Assembly: GCA_003445095.1 (NCBI GenBank)
Contig: DLVS01000447.1
Coordinates: 1 to 16,935, forward strand
Length of the DNA stretch: 16,935 nt
Direction: 5' to 3'
DNA from: Verrucomicrobiales bacterium
Lineage (GTDB): Bacteria; Verrucomicrobiota; Verrucomicrobiia; Limisphaerales; UBA9464
A program made the translations under genes and the position numbers. Of this stretch, positions 15,038 to 16,935 are shown piece after piece; within the stretch, counting starts at the first letter, position 1; the number at the start of each line of letters is the position of its first letter. The notes below the pieces were generated by a model, which was given only the letters and a program-made list of their open reading frames with translations, was not told the DNA's origin and searched no databases.

Positions 15038-15108
15038 AGTCGACGATTGCGCCGTCAGGAATACATCACCGCCAGTGTCCAACCTCGGCGCGCGCGAGGC
15101 GGCCCGAC

Positions 15109-15186
15109 TGGGAATTAAGCACCAAGGCGGCCAGTCCCTCCGCCTTCGACCGACAAACCGAAAACGCAACACTGCCTCAATTCCCA
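15109..15186 (+). promoter_or_regulatory. Nested inverted repeat in the 5' leader of the flavoprotein gene
   Basis: The outer arms TGGGAATT (15109..15116) and AATTCCCA (15179..15186) are perfect 8-bp complements, the second ending 2 nt before the ATG at 15189. Inside, AAGGCGG (15124..15130) and CCGCCTT (15140..15146) form a 7-bp hairpin with a 9-nt loop. Folded in RNA this would bury the start region of the gene. It may be a translational control element, or an operator in DNA. It matches no riboswitch I know. Confidence 0.35.
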
Positions 15187-15188
15187 AT

Positions 15189-15785
15189 ATGGCTGGTCGT
15201 TACCTCGAAACGCACTTTACGCCGAACGTGCTCGCGGCGCAGGCGCATTACTATGGACACCCGCAACTTATCCCACCGCAACCCGGACGCGACCCGCTTA
15301 CCGAGGAGGAGATGCAGTTCATCCAGTCGCGTGACAGTTTCTACATGGCGACGATCACCGAAAACGGCTGGCCCTACCTTCAGCATCGCGGCGGCCGGCC
15401 GGGATTTCTTCGGGTCATCAGCCCAGCGCAACTCGCCTTTGCTGATTACAAAGGCAACCGGCAACTGCTTTCGACCGGCAACCTGGCCGCCAACGATCGC
15501 GTGGCGCTGTTCCTCATGGATTATCCGCGCCGCGAACGCTTGAAAATCCTGGGGCACGCCCGTGTCGAGGATGCTCGGGAACATGCTGAACTCGTCAGGC
15601 AACTGGCCGAGCCCGAAGCTCGCGGCATCGTGGAACGCTTGTTCTTCATCGAGGTCATTTCCTTCGATTGGAACTGTCCGAAATACATCACCCCACGCTA
15701 CACGGCCGCCGAAGTTGACCAAGCGGTGGCGCCGCTGCGGCGACGCATCGCTGAACTCGAAGCGCAACTTAAGAACAAAACCTAA
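15189..15785 (+). CDS. Pyridoxamine 5'-phosphate oxidase (PPOX-class) family flavoprotein
   Basis: 198 residues from the ATG at 15189. The frame is open upstream to 15075, but that part runs through the leader and is not family-like. PPOX proteins have a split beta-barrel that binds FMN or F420. The segment [27 protein letters not shown] block (about 48-70), then [20 protein letters not shown] (about 88-107) and the [17 protein letters not shown] stretch are typical of the general-stress/PPOX subgroup found in many bacteria, not of true PdxH. The last 25 residues form a coiled-coil-like helix ([13 protein letters not shown]). The substrate is unknown. One base separates its stop from the next gene, so the two are almost surely co-transcribed. 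No SD precedes it; the leader inverted repeat abuts the start. Confidence 0.85.
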   Translation: MAGRYLETHFTPNVLAAQAHYYGHPQLIPPQPGRDPLTEEEMQFIQSRDSFYMATITENGWPYLQHRGGRPGFLRVISPAQLAFADYKGNRQLLSTGNLAANDRVALFLMDYPRRERLKILGHARVEDAREHAELVRQLAEPEARGIVERLFFIEVISFDWNCPKYITPRYTAAEVDQAVAPLRRRIAELEAQLKNKT

Positions 15786-15786
15786 A

Positions 15787-16215
15787 GTGAACCCACGCCC
15801 TCCACTCCCACCCTTCACCGACGAAACCGCGCGCCAAAAAATCCAGGCAGCTGAGGACGCGTGGAATACGCGCGATCCCGAACGCGTCGCCCTGGCTTAC
15901 ACCGAAGACACCGAATGGAGGAATCGCGCCGAGTTCCTCCACGGCCGCCCGCAGGTGGTGGATTTCCTCCGGCGCAAATGGAATCGCGAACTCGACTATC
16001 GCCTGAAGAAGGAACTCTGGGCTTTCACCGGCAATCGCATTTCCGTGCGGTTCGAATACGAGTACCACGATGACTCGGGACAATGGTATCGCGCCTACGG
16101 TAATGAGAACTGGGAGTTCGACGATCTGGGCTACATGAAGCGCCGGTTCGCGAGTATCAACGACCTACCGATCAAAGAGAACGAACGGAAGTTTCGCTGG
16201 GAACGGAAAGCCTGA
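15787..16215 (+). CDS. DUF1348 / NTF2-like (SnoaL fold) protein
   Basis: 142 residues from GTG 15787. The frame is open upstream inside the flavoprotein gene, but similarity begins here with [17 protein letters not shown], the classic start of DUF1348. Other family blocks: [71 protein letters not shown] and [19 protein letters not shown]. The NTF2-like cone fold can be enzymatic or ligand-binding; for this family the reaction is not established. It lies 1 bp after the PPOX-class flavoprotein, and this pairing suggests a joint role in modifying or detoxifying a small molecule. The usual C-terminal tail is shortened, ending at FRWERKA. No SD is visible. Confidence 0.88.
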   Translation: MNPRPPLPPFTDETARQKIQAAEDAWNTRDPERVALAYTEDTEWRNRAEFLHGRPQVVDFLRRKWNRELDYRLKKELWAFTGNRISVRFEYEYHDDSGQWYRAYGNENWEFDDLGYMKRRFASINDLPIKENERKFRWERKA

Positions 16216-16287
16216 GCGCGACAATTTAACCGAGATTCGCCCCCCCAGTGGGCCTGTTTCGGCTGGGCCTCGGGGTCTAGTCCTCCC

Positions 16288-16842
16288 GTGCAAAAGCTGC
16301 CGCGCTCCTTCTACGACCGCGATACAACCTTGGTCGCGCAGGAACTGCTGGGGAAACACCTGGTGAGGGTCGTGCACGGTGTCGAACACGTGGGACGGAT
16401 TGTCGAGGTTGAGGCGTACCTCGGTCCGCATGACCTTGCCTCGCATTCGTCTCGAGGTCTCACGGCGCGGACGCGCGTGATGTTTGGTCCACGGGGTCAC
16501 GCCTACGTCTATCTCATCTACGGGCTGTATCACTGCATGAACGTAGTGACGGAACGGGAGGGCCATGGTTCCGCCGTAGTGCTCCGTGCCGTCGAACCGA
16601 TTCGAAATCAGATAGGACGGTCCAGCGGCCCGGGACTCCTCTGCCAGGCGATGGGAAGTGATCGCCAACTCAACGCCCACGATTTGCTGAGCGACGACTT
16701 CTTCATTGCGGCGACACCCGAGAATAGAAGTTTTCGCATCGTCCGGCGCCCACGCGTCGGTGTGGATTACGCACGACACTGGGCGAAACGGCATTTGCGT
16801 TTCTACATTCAGGGCAATGCCTTCGTTTCCCGGCCTGCTTGA
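16288..16842 (+). CDS. mpg: DNA-3-methyladenine glycosylase (Mpg/AAG family)
   Basis: 184 residues from GTG 16288, close to the usual bacterial length (about 190-200). This monofunctional glycosylase removes alkylated or deaminated purines for base excision repair. The active-site block VEAYLGPHDLASH carries Glu42, Tyr44 and His53, with the spacing of human AAG Glu125, Tyr127 and His136. MFGPRGHAYVYLIYGLYHCMN, the VLLRALEP-like VVLRAVEP segment, and GLLCQAMGSDRQLN follow in family order. The usual GPGKL reads GPGLL, a lysine-to-leucine change in a conserved loop. The C-terminus reaches FYIQGNAFVS as expected. It stands alone after a 72-bp gap and is a second DNA repair gene in the window besides mutS, but not linked to it. 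Confidence 0.93.
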   Translation: MQKLPRSFYDRDTTLVAQELLGKHLVRVVHGVEHVGRIVEVEAYLGPHDLASHSSRGLTARTRVMFGPRGHAYVYLIYGLYHCMNVVTEREGHGSAVVLRAVEPIRNQIGRSSGPGLLCQAMGSDRQLNAHDLLSDDFFIAATPENRSFRIVRRPRVGVDYARHWAKRHLRFYIQGNAFVSRPA

Positions 16843-16881
16843 ATGACCGACTCGCGGCGCTGCTGGTGCCTCAATCCAGGA

Positions 16882-16896
16882 GCGAGGGGGCCTCGC
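16882..16896. terminator. GC hairpin after the glycosylase gene (possible terminator)
   Basis: GCGAGG (16882..16887) and CCTCGC (16891..16896) form a perfect 6-bp stem with a 3-nt GGG loop, 39 nt after the glycosylase stop. No T-run follows. The remaining bases to the window edge show no recognisable gene; a 27-codon frame from ATG 16843 has no support. Confidence 0.3.
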
Positions 16897-16935
16897 CCGC
16901 GCACAGGCAGAACAACCCTAAATTAACTCAAACGG

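Noticed and set aside
1..16935. Defence island, CRISPR array, mobile element, tRNA or rRNA
   Set aside because: No regular spaced repeats, transposase or integrase motifs, terminal repeats, or RNA-gene signatures were seen on reading both strands. The Uma2 gene alone does not make a defence system.

Overview
The window looks like a chromosomal segment from a Verrucomicrobiota bacterium or a close PVC relative. The strongest lineage marker is the 1043-residue secreted protein at 11282..14413 (minus), which joins a beta-propeller, HEAT-like repeats and a C-terminal CxxCH cytochrome. That architecture is the 'PVC-type membrane-bound dehydrogenase' found almost only in Planctomycetes and Verrucomicrobia. 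The DNA is GC-rich by eye. Nearly all confidently placed genes lack a Shine-Dalgarno sequence, which also fits this group. I see no rRNA, tRNA, CRISPR array, IS element, transposase or phage gene. The content is mostly metabolic and housekeeping.

Layout. (1) 1..75 is the 3' end of a larB-like gene. A Uma2-family nuclease-fold gene follows (335..901). (2) 1083..4572 is a tight three-gene operon: an IlvD/Edd dehydratase closest to L-arabinonate dehydratase, a nitrilase/omega-amidase hydrolase, and a DapA-superfamily class I lyase. The first and third fit a non-phosphorylative sugar-acid route (aldonate to 2-keto-3-deoxy acid, then dehydration or cleavage). (3) mutS (4720..7473) runs on the minus strand, facing that operon. 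Its upstream region carries a repeated AGCGTTT/CGCG motif. (4) Divergent from mutS is a 25-residue Lys/Ala peptide gene (7747..7824), easily missed because of its size. It has the only perfect SD in the window and a strong downstream hairpin. About 490 bp without a firmly assigned gene follows, including one possible 52-codon GTG ORF.

(5) 8314..11276 is a co-directional run: a YhcH/YiaL (DUF386) protein, a GDP-mannose 3,5-epimerase-like SDR, a PlsC-type acyltransferase and a FeeM-like GNAT-fold acyltransferase. The last two overlap by 20 nt. This sugar-nucleotide plus double-acyltransferase cluster is the most attractive candidate for an undescribed pathway. (6) The propeller/HEAT/cytochrome gene faces it with only 5 bp between stop codons. 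(7) 14588..16842 holds a DUF1844 protein, then a PPOX-class flavoprotein and a DUF1348/NTF2-like protein one base apart, then a 3-methyladenine DNA glycosylase. A nested inverted repeat lies in the leader of the flavoprotein gene and ends two bases before its start codon.

Functions come from reading motifs and remembered family sequences. No database search was run.
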